64,000 bases of DNA from Sutterella wadsworthensis 2_1_59BFAA (lineage in GTDB: Bacteria; Pseudomonadota; Gammaproteobacteria; Burkholderiales; Burkholderiaceae_F): assembly GCF_000297775.1 (NCBI RefSeq), contig NZ_JH815518.1, positions 73,149 to 137,148 of the forward strand, in the 5' to 3' direction. How positions within the stretch are numbered: the stretch's first letter is position 1; the number at the start of each line of letters is the position of its first letter. Shown piece after piece: positions 10,086 through 18,427 of this stretch. A program made the position numbers and the translations under genes. The notes under the pieces are model-generated. The model made no database searches. It was not told where the DNA came from and saw only the letters and a program-made list of their open reading frames with translations.

Positions 10086-10757
10086 TTAACTCCGGGCGTG
10101 CTGGCGCTGAAGAATGTTGAGGAACTCTTCGCTGAAGCCTTCGAGGCGGACCGTGAGGCGGCCGACGCGGTTGTTGTAGTAGTTGTAGGCGGCGACCGCA
10201 GGGATGGCGGCGAAGAGGCCGATGGCGGTGGCGACCAGTGCTTCGGCGATGCCGGGAGCAACGACGGCGAGGCTCACGTTGTCGAGGGTGGAGAGGCCCG
10301 TGAAGGCGTTCATGATGCCCCAGACCGTGCCGAAGAGGCCGATGTAGGGAGAGGTGGAGCCGATCGAGGCGAGCAGGGGCAGGCTGCGCTCGAGATGGTC
10401 CATTTCGCGATTGTAGACGGCACGCATGGCGCGGGAGACGCTGTTGAGGGCGTTCGGATCCTGACGGCTCTGCTTGAGGTATTCGGTCATGCCCGCGCTG
10501 AAGATGCGCTCTTCGATGCCTGCGGTGTCGTGATTGCGCTTGGCGGTTTCAAGAAGCTGATTGAGCTCCGTGCCGCTCCAGAAGCGGGCCTCGAACTCCT
10601 CGACCTGTCGCGCGGCGCGGGAGATTGTGAAGTATTTCTGGAAGATGACCGTCCAGCTAGCGAGCGATAGGAAGACGAGAATGGCCAATACGCACTTCAC
10701 CACGAGGCTGGCGTTGGCGACAAGGGTCAGAATCGACAAATCGGCAGTGGGCTGCAT
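10086..10757 (-). CDS. tolQ: TolQ (MotA/TolQ/ExbB proton channel)
   Basis: The proton-channel subunit of the Tol-Pal motor in the inner membrane. The 223 residues have three transmembrane segments (about 20-42, 125-150 and 165-190), and the family core LASIGSTSPYIGLFGTVWGIMNAF is present. The N-terminal MQPTADLSILTLVANASLVVKCVLAIL resembles known TolQ proteins. It sits downstream of ybgC with a 56-bp gap and overlaps no other gene. Confidence 0.95.
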   Translation of the reverse strand: MQPTADLSILTLVANASLVVKCVLAILVFLSLASWTVIFQKYFTISRAARQVEEFEARFWSGTELNQLLETAKRNHDTAGIEERIFSAGMTEYLKQSRQDPNALNSVSRAMRAVYNREMDHLERSLPLLASIGSTSPYIGLFGTVWGIMNAFTGLSTLDNVSLAVVAPGIAEALVATAIGLFAAIPAVAAYNYYNNRVGRLTVRLEGFSEEFLNILQRQHARS

Positions 10758-10813
10758 TTTAGATAACCGCTTTTTGAATGGCGTTGAATGAAAGAGTGTT
10801 CGGCGAGGGGCGC

Positions 10814-11233
10814 TCAGGCTTCCTCTGCCATGAAGGCTTTGATCGTTTCGTAGAGGTCGTCGGGCAGGGGAGTCGGAACGAAGCTCCTTGCGCCGATGAC
10901 GCCGACACGAACCTTGCCCGTGGCGATGGGCTCGTCGCCGCGCACGATGCGTTGCTCGAAGATGAGCGAGGCGCGCCCGAGCTTCTCAATGCTCGTGATC
11001 ACCTCCAGGTCGTCGTCAAGCACCGCGGCGCGGTGATAGGCGATGTTGAGTGAGGCGACGACGAAGAGAACGCCGTCCTCACGGCCGCGCTGATCGTTCT
11101 GACCAAAGCCGATCCGTCGAAGCATGTCGCTGCGGGCGCGCTCCATGAACTTCAGGTAGTTGGCATGGTAGACGATGCCGCCGGCATCAGTGTCCTCCCA
11201 GTAGACGCGGACGGGAAATCTGATGTGGTTCAT
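10814..11233 (-). CDS. ybgC: Tol-Pal-associated acyl-CoA thioesterase YbgC
   Basis: A hotdog-fold thioesterase, usually encoded first in the tol-pal cluster. The 139 residues contain the family active-site block YWEDTDAGGIVYHANYLKFMERARSD (the Asp after TD is the catalytic residue in 4HBT thioesterases). A possible -10 TATACT lies on the minus strand at 11284-11289, with a GGTGCC/GGCACC hairpin (11257-11272) between it and the start. This suggests that the tol cluster has its own promoter, separate from the upstream ruv cluster. Confidence 0.93.
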   Translation of the reverse strand: MNHIRFPVRVYWEDTDAGGIVYHANYLKFMERARSDMLRRIGFGQNDQRGREDGVLFVVASLNIAYHRAAVLDDDLEVITSIEKLGRASLIFEQRIVRGDEPIATGKVRVGVIGARSFVPTPLPDDLYETIKAFMAEEA

Positions 11234-11355
11234 GACGAGTGTTGGTTGTGCATCGGGGTGCCGTCAGGCACCGGAAAGAAACTAGTATAGGGACTCGCGG
11301 CGTGTTCGGGAGACGAGCGGAGGTCGATTTTGCAAACGGATGCTTATGCGTCCGC

Positions 11356-12057
11356 TTAGGCCCTGATGTTGCGCCAGTAGGCGAAGACAAGGTACCAGAA
11401 GGCCGCGCAGGTGCCCCAAGGAAGAAGTCCAGCGACCATCGCCATGACGTCCGTGCCCGCAGCCGTGGTGCCCAGCACGTGCCAGTCGGGCCAGAGCAGC
11501 AGGAGCCACGTGAGAATCATCCAGAGCGCGGTCCCCGTGAGCATCCCGGGACGCCAGTAGAAGCTCGAGAGCATTGTGATGCCCGTTGCGAGATTTTGGC
11601 CTTTGCGCGCGCCGATGATGGCGGCCGTGAAGAGAATCGATGCAAAGCTCGTGACGCCGCCTGCGATCAGGGCGACGAGCGTGTACTTGATGATGTGGAT
11701 GAGCGGAGGCGTCTCGGAGGAGAGCCTTTCGCCTGCGTGCATGAGCTGCCTGCCGTGGTCGTCGACGACGGCAAAGGGGGCGCTGGCGCTCATTTCGGGA
11801 AGACCTGCACCCGTGGCCTCGATGGTGGCCTGCAGCAGAGTGTCGGTCCTGCCGTCCCGATCGATGGGCATGGCGCTCAGAAGGGCTGCTCCGAGCGTGG
11901 CGGCCGCAAAGACGGCGAGCGCCTGACGGGCCGGGTGAGCGAGCAGCTCATGAAGGATGGCGCGGTGGCGTGCGCTTCGGATGAAGAGCACGCAGGCGGC
12001 GAACACGGCGGCTGAGGTGAGGCAGACGAGAACGGAGAGAATCGGGGAAAAGGGCAT
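11356..12057 (-). CDS. Hypothetical inner-membrane protein
   Basis: Not recognised. The 233 residues include about five or six hydrophobic segments (roughly 5-27, 45-62, 122-150, 168-190 and 207-228). A polar loop (about 63-118) lies between segments two and three and holds no known motif. The gene begins 8 bp after the ruvB stop on the same strand, so it is probably the last gene of an ffh-ruvCAB transcript. After it comes a 122-bp gap and then ybgC. There is no signal peptide cleavage site or cysteine motif. The function is unknown, and its position alone does not imply a link to recombination. Confidence 0.75.
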   Translation of the reverse strand: MPFSPILSVLVCLTSAAVFAACVLFIRSARHRAILHELLAHPARQALAVFAAATLGAALLSAMPIDRDGRTDTLLQATIEATGAGLPEMSASAPFAVVDDHGRQLMHAGERLSSETPPLIHIIKYTLVALIAGGVTSFASILFTAAIIGARKGQNLATGITMLSSFYWRPGMLTGTALWMILTWLLLLWPDWHVLGTTAAGTDVMAMVAGLLPWGTCAAFWYLVFAYWRNIRA

Positions 12058-12065
12058 GGCGGAGG

Positions 12066-13103
12066 TCAGTAGGAGCCGAAAAGATCACGCGCGACGGGCG
12101 TGGGCGGCGCCAGGCGGAAGTGCTGCCAGGCGAGCGGCGTGGCGACTCGGCCGCGCGGCGTGCGCTGCACGAAGCCCTGCTGAATGAGGTAGGGCTCCAC
12201 GACGTCCTCGAGCGTATCGCGGTCTTCGCCGACGGAGGCGGCGAGGTTCTCGATGCCGACGGGACCGCCCGAGAACTTCTCGATGATCGTCCTGAGAAAG
12301 TGAGTGTCGATCATGTCGAGGCCTTCGGGGTCGACGTTGAGCATCTTGAGGGCGGCCGCGGCCACTTCCTTCGTGATGCGGCCGTCGTGCTTCACTTCGG
12401 CATAATCGCGCACGCGCCTCAGAAGTCTGTTGGCGACGCGGGGCGTGCCGCGGCTGCGACGGGCGATTTCGAACGCGCCCGTCTCGTCGATGCCGACGTT
12501 GAGCAGGCCCGCCGAGCGGCGCACGATGCGGGAGAGCTCCTCGGGCGTGTAGAACTGCAGCTGGTTGACGATGCCGAAGCGGGCGCGCAGGGGATTTGTG
12601 AGCGAGCCTGCGCGCGTCGTGGCACCGATGAGCGTGAAGGGCGGCAGGTCGATCTTGATCGAACGCGCGGCAGGACCCTCGCCGATCATGATGTCGATCT
12701 GGTAGTCCTCGAGTGCGGGGTAGAGGATTTCCTCAACCACAGGCGAGAGACGGTGGATTTCGTCGATGAAGAGGATGTCGTGCGGCTCGAGGTTGGTGAG
12801 CATGGCCGCCAGATCGCCGGGACGCTCGAGAACGGGCCCCGAGGTCTGGCGGAGATTGACGCCCATTTCGTGCGCGACGATGTGGGCTAGCGTCGTCTTG
12901 CCCAGGCCGGGAGGGCCGAAGAGCAGAAGGTGGTCGAGCGGCTCACCGCGGCGCTTGGCGGCGGCAATGAAGATCTGGAGCTGCTCGCGGATGGCCTCCT
13001 GCCCGACATATTCGTTGAGAAGCGACGGGCGCAGCGCGCGGTCGACGTTCTCTTCGTTGGGACTGGCCGTGCGGCCGTCGATGATGCGTTCTTCCTCAAG
13101 CAT
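12066..13103 (-). CDS. ruvB: Holliday junction branch migration ATPase RuvB
   Basis: An AAA+ motor that drives branch migration with RuvA. At 345 residues it is of usual length. Walker A is GPPGLGKTT (residues 63-71) and Walker B ends in DEIH. Other family marks are the sensor region [20 protein letters not shown] and a C-terminal winged-helix domain with [13 protein letters not shown]. The gene follows ruvA by 12 bp, completing a compact ruvC-ruvA-ruvB order. Confidence 0.97.
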   Translation of the reverse strand: MLEEERIIDGRTASPNEENVDRALRPSLLNEYVGQEAIREQLQIFIAAAKRRGEPLDHLLLFGPPGLGKTTLAHIVAHEMGVNLRQTSGPVLERPGDLAAMLTNLEPHDILFIDEIHRLSPVVEEILYPALEDYQIDIMIGEGPAARSIKIDLPPFTLIGATTRAGSLTNPLRARFGIVNQLQFYTPEELSRIVRRSAGLLNVGIDETGAFEIARRSRGTPRVANRLLRRVRDYAEVKHDGRITKEVAAAALKMLNVDPEGLDMIDTHFLRTIIEKFSGGPVGIENLAASVGEDRDTLEDVVEPYLIQQGFVQRTPRGRVATPLAWQHFRLAPPTPVARDLFGSY

Positions 13104-13115
13104 TCATGACCTCGT

Positions 13116-13691
13116 TCAGCGTGCAAGCGCCTTGAGGGCGAGACGGATGCCTTCGCTCACCGTCACTTCGGCGGGGAGCGCGCGCACGCTCGCCTGAGCC
13201 TCGCGTTCGGAATAGCCGAGCGCCATCAGGGCGCTCAGAATGTCGGCCTGGGCTGCGGATGCGGCTCCGCCCGCAGGCGCGAAGGCGTTGCCGGCGAGCT
13301 TGCCCTTGAGCTCGAGGACCAGACGGTCGGCCGTTTTCTTGCCGATGCCTGGCACGCGGGTGAGAAGCGTGGCGTTGCCCTGCTCGACGGCGTCTGCGAG
13401 ATCCTGAGTGCTCATGCCTGAAAGCACGGCGAGCGCAATGCGCGGGCCGACGCCTGAAATGCGGATGAGAGCCCTGAAGGTCTGGCGTTCCGCCGCGGTT
13501 GCAAAGCCGTAGAGAAGCTGAGCATCCTCGCGCACGATGAAGTGGGTGAGGAGCGTGATCTCGGAGCCTTCGGCGGGCAGGTTGCAGAAGGTCGACATCG
13601 GAACGTCGACTTCGTAGCCGACGCCGCCGACGTCAACGAGGACCTGAGGCGGGGTCTTTTCAATGAGCTTGCCGTGCAGCCGTCCGATCAT
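13116..13691 (-). CDS. ruvA: Holliday junction DNA helicase subunit RuvA
   Basis: A tetrameric four-way-junction-binding protein, partner of RuvB and RuvC. The 191 residues start [20 protein letters not shown] (OB-fold N-terminus), followed by helix-hairpin-helix motifs ([17 protein letters not shown] and [21 protein letters not shown]). The C-terminal UBA-like domain III ([19 protein letters not shown]) contacts RuvB. Its ATG overlaps the ruvC stop by 4 bp (13688-13691), indicating translational coupling. Confidence 0.97.
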   Translation of the reverse strand: MIGRLHGKLIEKTPPQVLVDVGGVGYEVDVPMSTFCNLPAEGSEITLLTHFIVREDAQLLYGFATAAERQTFRALIRISGVGPRIALAVLSGMSTQDLADAVEQGNATLLTRVPGIGKKTADRLVLELKGKLAGNAFAPAGGAASAAQADILSALMALGYSEREAQASVRALPAEVTVSEGIRLALKALAR

Positions 13692-14275
13692 GATGTTTTC
13701 CCTTCCTTTGTGAAAAGCGCCGTCCAGGCGCTGCGCGCACCTGCGGCGCTGCGGCCGCGACGGGGCGTCGCATAGGTGCGAGTCGTGCTGCCCGCCTTTT
13801 CAAAGGCGCGCATGCGAATCGAGTTGGCGCAGCATACCGCGCAGGCGAGCGCGTCGGCCTCGTCGGCCTGAATGTCGCCTTCGATGCCGAGCAGCATGCC
13901 GATCATGCGCTGCACCATGGGTTTGTCGGCGCGTCCGGTGGCGCAAACGGCCTCCTTGATTTCGCTTGGCGTGAACTCCTCGACGGGCAGGCCGGCAAGG
14001 TCAGCGGCGACGAGCGCCGCGCCTCTGGCTTGGCCGAGGCGCAGCGTGCTCTGCGGGTTCACGTTGACGAAGACCCGCTCGGCGGAGGCGAGGTCGGGTT
14101 TCGTTCGTTCGATCACCTTCGAAAGCTCGCGTACGATGTGCCCGAGTCTGGCCGAGAGCTCGCCCTCGGGGACGCGGATCATGCCGCTGTCGACGCGGAC
14201 GAACCGTCCGCTGGCGGCGTCGATGACGCCCCAGCCCGTGCGGTTGAGACCGGGGTCGAGGCCGAGGATGCGCAT
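13688..14275 (-). CDS. ruvC: Crossover junction endodeoxyribonuclease RuvC
   Basis: A Holliday-junction resolvase with an RNase H-like fold. The N-terminus [16 protein letters not shown] carries the first catalytic Asp (D7). ASAERVFVN has the conserved Glu, and [13 protein letters not shown] supplies the C-terminal acidic pair. At 195 residues it is slightly longer than the E. coli protein (173), with a basic Arg-rich tail. It begins 8 bp after ffh and overlaps ruvA. GC-rich coding and tight spacing argue for one operon. Confidence 0.96.
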   Translation of the reverse strand: MRILGLDPGLNRTGWGVIDAASGRFVRVDSGMIRVPEGELSARLGHIVRELSKVIERTKPDLASAERVFVNVNPQSTLRLGQARGAALVAADLAGLPVEEFTPSEIKEAVCATGRADKPMVQRMIGMLLGIEGDIQADEADALACAVCCANSIRMRAFEKAGSTTRTYATPRRGRSAAGARSAWTALFTKEGKTS

Positions 14276-14283
14276 CGTGAAGC

Positions 14284-15675
14284 TCAGCGGCCGAAGCTGC
14301 CCATGCCGGGGAAGCCGCCGCGGCCGAACTGGCCGAGCGCGCGCATCATCTTGCCGAGACCGCCACGCTTCATGCGCTTCATCATGTCCTGCGTCTGCTC
14401 GAACTGCTTGAGAAGACGGTTGACCTCCTGCACGGGGACGCCCGCACCGGCGGCGATGCGCTTCTTGCGGCTGGCCTTGATGAGGTCGGGCTTGCGGCGC
14501 TCGAAGGGCGTCATGCTGTCGATGATGCCCATCGTGCGGCGGACGGACTTCTTGGCCTCTTCGTCGTTGACCTTGGAGGCGGCCTCCTGGAATTGCGCGG
14601 GGAGCTTCTCGAGAATGGAGGAGAAGCTCTCCATGTTGTTCATCTGGGAGAGCTGGGCGCGGAAGTCGTTGAGGTCGAACTTGTCGCCCTGACTGATCTT
14701 CTGCGCAAGCTTTTCGGCTTCGGCGATGTTGATCGACTTCTGAACGTCCTTGACGAGGCCGACGATGTCGCCCATGCCGAGAATGCGGGAGGCCATCGCC
14801 TCGGGATCGAAGGCGTCGAAGCCCGTGAGCTTCTCGGCGGTGCCGACGAACTTAATCGGCTTGCCGGTGACGTGACGCACGGAGAGCGCCGCACCGCCGC
14901 GGCTGTCGCCGTCGATCTTGGTGAGGACCACGCCGGTGAGCGGGAGGCGCTCGTTGAAGGCCTTGGCCGTGTTGACGGCGTCCTGGCCGAGCATGGCGTC
15001 GATCACGAAGAGCGTTTCAACGGGCTTGAGGAAGGTGTTGAGCTCGGCAACCTCCTGCATCATCGCCTCGTCGATGGCCAGACGGCCGGCCGTGTCGACG
15101 ATGAGCACGTCGAAGAACTTGCGTCGGGCATGGTCGATGGCGGCAGCGGCAATCTCGAGCGGCTTCTGGCCGACGGTGCTCGGGAACCATTCGGCGCCCG
15201 CCTGTTCGGTCACCGTCTTGAGCTGTTCGATGGCGGCCGGACGATAAACGTCGGCGGACACCGTGAGAACCTTCTTGCGCTTCGTTTCGATGAGGTACTT
15301 GGCCAGCTTGCCAGCGCTCGTCGTCTTGCCCGCGCCCTGAAGACCGGCGAGAAGGATGACAGCGGGAGGCTGGGTGTGAAGATTGATGTCGCGTTCGGCG
15401 GCGGGCACGTCGCCGCCGATGATGGCGGTGAGCTCGCGCTGCACGACGCCCACCAAGGCCTGGCCGGGATTGAGGTTACCGACAACCTCTTCGCCCATGG
15501 CCTTTTCCTTGATGCGGGCGAGCACTTCACGCACGACGGGCAGGGCTACGTCGGCCTCGAGAAGCGCAATGCGAACCTCACGCAGCATGTCCTTCGTGTT
15601 TTCTTCCGTCAGACGCGCTTGACCGCGCATGGTCTTGACGATTTTGGAAAGGCGCTGGCTTAATGAGTCGAGCAT
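14284..15675 (-). CDS. ffh: Signal recognition particle protein Ffh
   Basis: The SRP54 homologue, which binds signal sequences and 4.5S RNA for co-translational membrane targeting. The 463 residues comprise an N domain (1-95), a G domain with G1 GLQGAGKTT (111-119), VDTAGR, TKIDGDSRGG and a GxG region, and a methionine-rich M domain at the C-terminus (MNNMESFSSI and RMKRGGLGKMMRAL). It is the first gene of the minus-strand cluster that continues with ruvCAB, an order I do not know to be common. The leader holds a GGACAGGC/GCCTGTCC hairpin (15700-15724). No 4.5S RNA gene was seen. Confidence 0.97.
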   Translation of the reverse strand: MLDSLSQRLSKIVKTMRGQARLTEENTKDMLREVRIALLEADVALPVVREVLARIKEKAMGEEVVGNLNPGQALVGVVQRELTAIIGGDVPAAERDINLHTQPPAVILLAGLQGAGKTTSAGKLAKYLIETKRKKVLTVSADVYRPAAIEQLKTVTEQAGAEWFPSTVGQKPLEIAAAAIDHARRKFFDVLIVDTAGRLAIDEAMMQEVAELNTFLKPVETLFVIDAMLGQDAVNTAKAFNERLPLTGVVLTKIDGDSRGGAALSVRHVTGKPIKFVGTAEKLTGFDAFDPEAMASRILGMGDIVGLVKDVQKSINIAEAEKLAQKISQGDKFDLNDFRAQLSQMNNMESFSSILEKLPAQFQEAASKVNDEEAKKSVRRTMGIIDSMTPFERRKPDLIKASRKKRIAAGAGVPVQEVNRLLKQFEQTQDMMKRMKRGGLGKMMRALGQFGRGGFPGMGSFGR

Positions 15676-16065
15676 GGTTTATGGATTCCTGGGGTTGACG
15701 GACAGGCGCCTGAAGGGCCTGTCCTGAGGACGGCGGGCGCGCAGCGCCGGCCGTCGCGGCTCCCGAAAGAGCGGGCTTGGGGGAGCGCTTCTGAAAATTG
15801 GAGTCCGAGACGCGATTTCAGGGATATCTAAGCCCGTTGCGGCTAGAATCATGTTTGCAAGGCGTGTCTTCGGATGCTGTTCGGGTCCGCCGCAGGCGTC
15901 GGGAGCGCTTCCGGCCCTTCAAGCCGGAGCGGCTTTCACCGTCCTTCGGCAAACTTCTCATTTTAGTGGGAACGGCCGAGTTTTGCATCGATCTCCAGCC
16001 TCCTCGAGCGCGCCGGCCAACGCCCGCGCCTCGATCGAACAAGTCAAAAAACAAGAGAACACAGA
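15676..16065. other. Divergent intergenic region ffh / ccsA-like
   Basis: 390 bp without a convincing gene; open frames here are shadows of G+C-rich sequence. It should contain the promoters for both directions. A hairpin GGACAGGC/GCCTGTCC (15700-15724) lies in the ffh leader, and TAGAAT (15844-15849) is a possible plus-strand -10. No clear -35 was found. Confidence 0.55.
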
Positions 16066-16878
16066 ATGACCATTCTTACCATCTGCACCATCATTGCTGC
16101 GATCCTTTATCTGGGCTCAGGGATGGCCATCATCGGCTCGATGAAGGGCGAGGGCTCGGGAGCCTCCTCCCTCATCCGCTGGCCCGTGCTTGCCGGTCTG
16201 GTGATGCAGGGCTACGCCCTTCACGGCGAAATGTTCGGCGAAGGTGCAGTCAACTTCGGATTCGGCTTCGCGATGTCCGAAATGTTCTTTTTTGCGGTGA
16301 TCATCCTTCTGATCGAGACGTGGATTCATCGTCTGCACGGCCAGTTCGGCATCGTGCTCATCGCTGCCGCCGTCGGCACGCTGAGCCCGCTCCTGTTCAC
16401 CGGCCAGGTGATCCCCTCCGTCGAGTGGACGACGATCTTCCGCTGGCATCTGCTGCTTGCCATCGCGGCCTACGCCTTCCTCATGATCGCCTTCGTCCAC
16501 GCCGTACTCATGGCGCTGATCAACCGCCGCCTGAAGAGCCCGGCGGTCGGCGAGACGTCGAAGTTCCTCGACTCCATGCCCGCTCTGGTCGTCATGGAGC
16601 GCATCTTCTTTCGAATCGTGGTCGTGGGCTTCCTCTTCATCACGCTCACGCTGATCGTCGGCGCACTTGCCACTCAGGAGGCCAAGGGCGTCTACTTCCT
16701 CTTTGACCACAAGACGATTCTCACGTGGCTTGCGTGGGTGTTCTTCGGCATCCTGCTTGCAGGCCGCCGCGTTGCGGGCTGGCGCGCCCGCACCGCCCTC
16801 AACTGGTTCTGGGCAGGCTTCGTCGTCTTCGTCGTGGCCTACTTCGGCTACAGCTTCATTCAGGAACTGGTCCGCTGA
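16066..16878 (+). CDS. CcsA/YpjD-type cytochrome c assembly family membrane protein
   Basis: A polytopic inner-membrane protein of the CcmC/CcsA (cytochrome c assembly, HemX/YpjD) family. The 270 residues have about eight hydrophobic helices. Family features are histidines at helix ends (GYALHGE, FRWHLLLAIAAYAFLMIAFVHAV) and a C-terminal DHKTILTWLAWVFFGILLAGR segment, where the His of DHKTxLSW is typical. In betaproteobacteria and pseudomonads this gene stands next to ffh, as it does here. A true role in cytochrome c maturation is not proven for this subgroup. Confidence 0.85.
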   Translation: MTILTICTIIAAILYLGSGMAIIGSMKGEGSGASSLIRWPVLAGLVMQGYALHGEMFGEGAVNFGFGFAMSEMFFFAVIILLIETWIHRLHGQFGIVLIAAAVGTLSPLLFTGQVIPSVEWTTIFRWHLLLAIAAYAFLMIAFVHAVLMALINRRLKSPAVGETSKFLDSMPALVVMERIFFRIVVVGFLFITLTLIVGALATQEAKGVYFLFDHKTILTWLAWVFFGILLAGRRVAGWRARTALNWFWAGFVVFVVAYFGYSFIQELVR

Positions 16879-16887
16879 GGAGGATTC

Positions 16888-17169
16888 ATGGGACGCATCC
16901 TCTTTTTCGTGGCGCTGGCTGTCGCCATGTGGGTTGCCTGGACGCTCAGTCGCAGGCGCAACAGTCTTGACAACGAGGAGCGCCGTGAACTCAAGCGCCT
17001 GCGTGCCAAGGAGCGCGAGGCTCAGGGAAAGTCTCGCGAGCCTTCAGGCGAGGTGATGGTCAAGTGCGACCACTGCGGCCTTTACTTTCCCAAACGCGAG
17101 GCCGTGCTCAGCAAGGAGCGCGTCTACTGCTCGAAGCGCTGCCGCGATGCGGCGCGGGACGGGCAATGA
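16888..17169 (+). CDS. PP0621-type small membrane protein with a zinc-finger motif
   Basis: A 93-residue conserved protein of unknown function: one N-terminal membrane helix (residues 3-20), a basic linker (21-50), then CDHC (C60, C63) and YCSKRC (C81, C85), a four-cysteine arrangement likely to bind zinc. CGLYFPKREAV is the family signature of betaproteobacterial PP0621-like proteins found beside ccsA. It starts 9 bp after the ccsA-like gene and its stop overlaps the ampD start (ATGA at 17166-17169), so the three genes are translationally coupled. Confidence 0.85.
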   Translation: MGRILFFVALAVAMWVAWTLSRRRNSLDNEERRELKRLRAKEREAQGKSREPSGEVMVKCDHCGLYFPKREAVLSKERVYCSKRCRDAARDGQ

Positions 17170-17750
17170 CATCCCCCGACCGCGCCTTCGACGGGTGGCT
17201 GCCCGGCGTCGTGCGCCGGCTCTCTCCGCACTTCAACGAGCGTCCCGAAGGGGCGCTCGTTTCGCTGGCGGTCCTTCACTTCATCTCTCTGCCTGCAGGA
17301 CGCTTCGGCGGGGAGGACGTCGACGCCCTCTTCATGGGGACCCTTGACGCCATGAACCGCCCCGAATACGAGTCCCTGAGGGGCCTGAGGGTCTCCTCCC
17401 ATTTCTTCGTGCGCCGCACGGGAGAAGTCAGACAGTATGTGAGCGTTCTGGACAGGGCCTGGCATGCTGGCGTCTCGTCCTTCGAGGGGCACACGGGGTG
17501 CAACGACTTTTCCGTCGGAATCGAGCTCGAGGGCACGGGCGAGACGCCCTATGAAGACGCTCAGTACCTGGCGCTCGGAGAACTTCTGGGGACGCTGACA
17601 AGAGTGCTGCCCGTGGAAGCCGTGACGGGGCACGAGCACATCGCGCCCGGCCGCAAGCAGGACCCCGGCCCCTCCTTTGACTGGGATCGCGTCAGGGAAA
17701 TGGTTCCGGGGCGCGTCAGGATCGTAACCGAACCTCAGGTCATGCCCTGA
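17166..17750 (+). CDS. ampD: 1,6-anhydro-N-acetylmuramyl-L-alanine amidase AmpD
   Basis: A cytosolic zinc amidase that removes the peptide from 1,6-anhydroMurNAc-peptides during murein recycling. The 194 residues from ATG 17166 carry zinc ligands H38 (VLHFISLPAGRFGG), H156 and D166 (GHEHIAPGRKQDPGP), with VGIELEG contributing the conserved Glu. The frame is open further upstream, but that part overlaps the zinc-finger gene. Together with mpl about 7 kb away, it gives the window two murein-recycling enzymes. No ampE, ampR or ampC is nearby. Confidence 0.93.
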   Translation: MTSPDRAFDGWLPGVVRRLSPHFNERPEGALVSLAVLHFISLPAGRFGGEDVDALFMGTLDAMNRPEYESLRGLRVSSHFFVRRTGEVRQYVSVLDRAWHAGVSSFEGHTGCNDFSVGIELEGTGETPYEDAQYLALGELLGTLTRVLPVEAVTGHEHIAPGRKQDPGPSFDWDRVREMVPGRVRIVTEPQVMP

Positions 17751-17804
17751 GGTCGGGATAGTCTGATATAGTCGACTGAATTCAAAATTCAGGTCTCCGT
17801 CGCC

Positions 17805-18365
17805 ATGCCCACCCTTCTCACTGGACTCATTCAGTTTCTCTTCACGTCCGTCATGTCGATTCTCGGCGTGCTGCTTCTGTTGCGCGCCTGGGTCTACGTG
17901 TGGGCCTTTTCCCCGCGTCATCCGATCGTGCAGCTTGCGCGACGCGCGACGGACTGGCTTGTGGAGCCGCTCTCGAAACTCATTCCGAGGAGCGGTTCCT
18001 ACGACTGGCCCAGTCTCGTGGCTGCGCTTGTCGCCGCCGTCATCATGGTGCTCATGCAGCGTGTGCTGACGGGGATGCCCTATACGCCGATCGGTCTGGT
18101 GATCGCCCCGCTGGCCACCGTGCTCCGCTGGGCGCTCGAAATGATGTCCTGGGGCGTCTTCATCTGGGTGGTGATGACCTGGCTGAATCCGCAGAGCCCG
18201 ATGACCTACGCGCTCGGCACGCTTGTGGATCCGTTCGTTCGTCCCGTGCGCAAGATCATTCCGATGTTCGGTCGCTTCGATCTGTCGCCCATTGTCGTGA
18301 TCATTCTGGCCAATGTCCTGCTGATGCTCGTGACGCCGATTTCCCATGGCTTCATTCCGCTTTGA
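17805..18365 (+). CDS. yggT: YggT family membrane protein
   Basis: An inner-membrane protein with two YGGT repeats. The 186 residues contain about four or five transmembrane helices; each repeat ends in a conserved pattern of Asn/Pro and LDPFVRPVRKIIP type (residues about 140-165, VDPFVRPVRKIIPMFGRFDLSPI). The first repeat has the related VEPLSKLIPRSGSYDWPSL. The family role is poorly defined (osmotic tolerance and division-related functions have been proposed). It is likely monocistronic, ending at a shared terminator with the kinase. Confidence 0.88.
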   Translation: MPTLLTGLIQFLFTSVMSILGVLLLLRAWVYVWAFSPRHPIVQLARRATDWLVEPLSKLIPRSGSYDWPSLVAALVAAVIMVLMQRVLTGMPYTPIGLVIAPLATVLRWALEMMSWGVFIWVVMTWLNPQSPMTYALGTLVDPFVRPVRKIIPMFGRFDLSPIVVIILANVLLMLVTPISHGFIPL

Positions 18366-18388
18366 CGCCCGACGGGCTTCAGACAGTG

Positions 18389-18426
18389 AAAAGGCGCTCC
18401 GCTGTTCGGCTTGGAGCGCCTTTTTC
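18389..18426. terminator. Bidirectional terminator between yggT and kinase
   Basis: AAAAGGCGCTCC pairs perfectly with GGAGCGCCTTTT around a 12-nt loop, with TTC following on the plus strand and an A-rich 5' arm for the minus strand. It reaches to within a base or two of the kinase stop codon. Confidence 0.85.
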
Positions 18427-18427
18427 T

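Noticed and set aside
9369-10670. 433-codon plus-strand open frame opposite the tol genes
   Set aside because: Overlaps tolA, tolR and tolQ in antisense; composition and lack of motifs mark it as a shadow.
15676-16065. 4.5S RNA (ffs) next to ffh
   Set aside because: The intergenic region has a short hairpin but not the GGAA-tetraloop, asymmetric-loop SRP RNA core.
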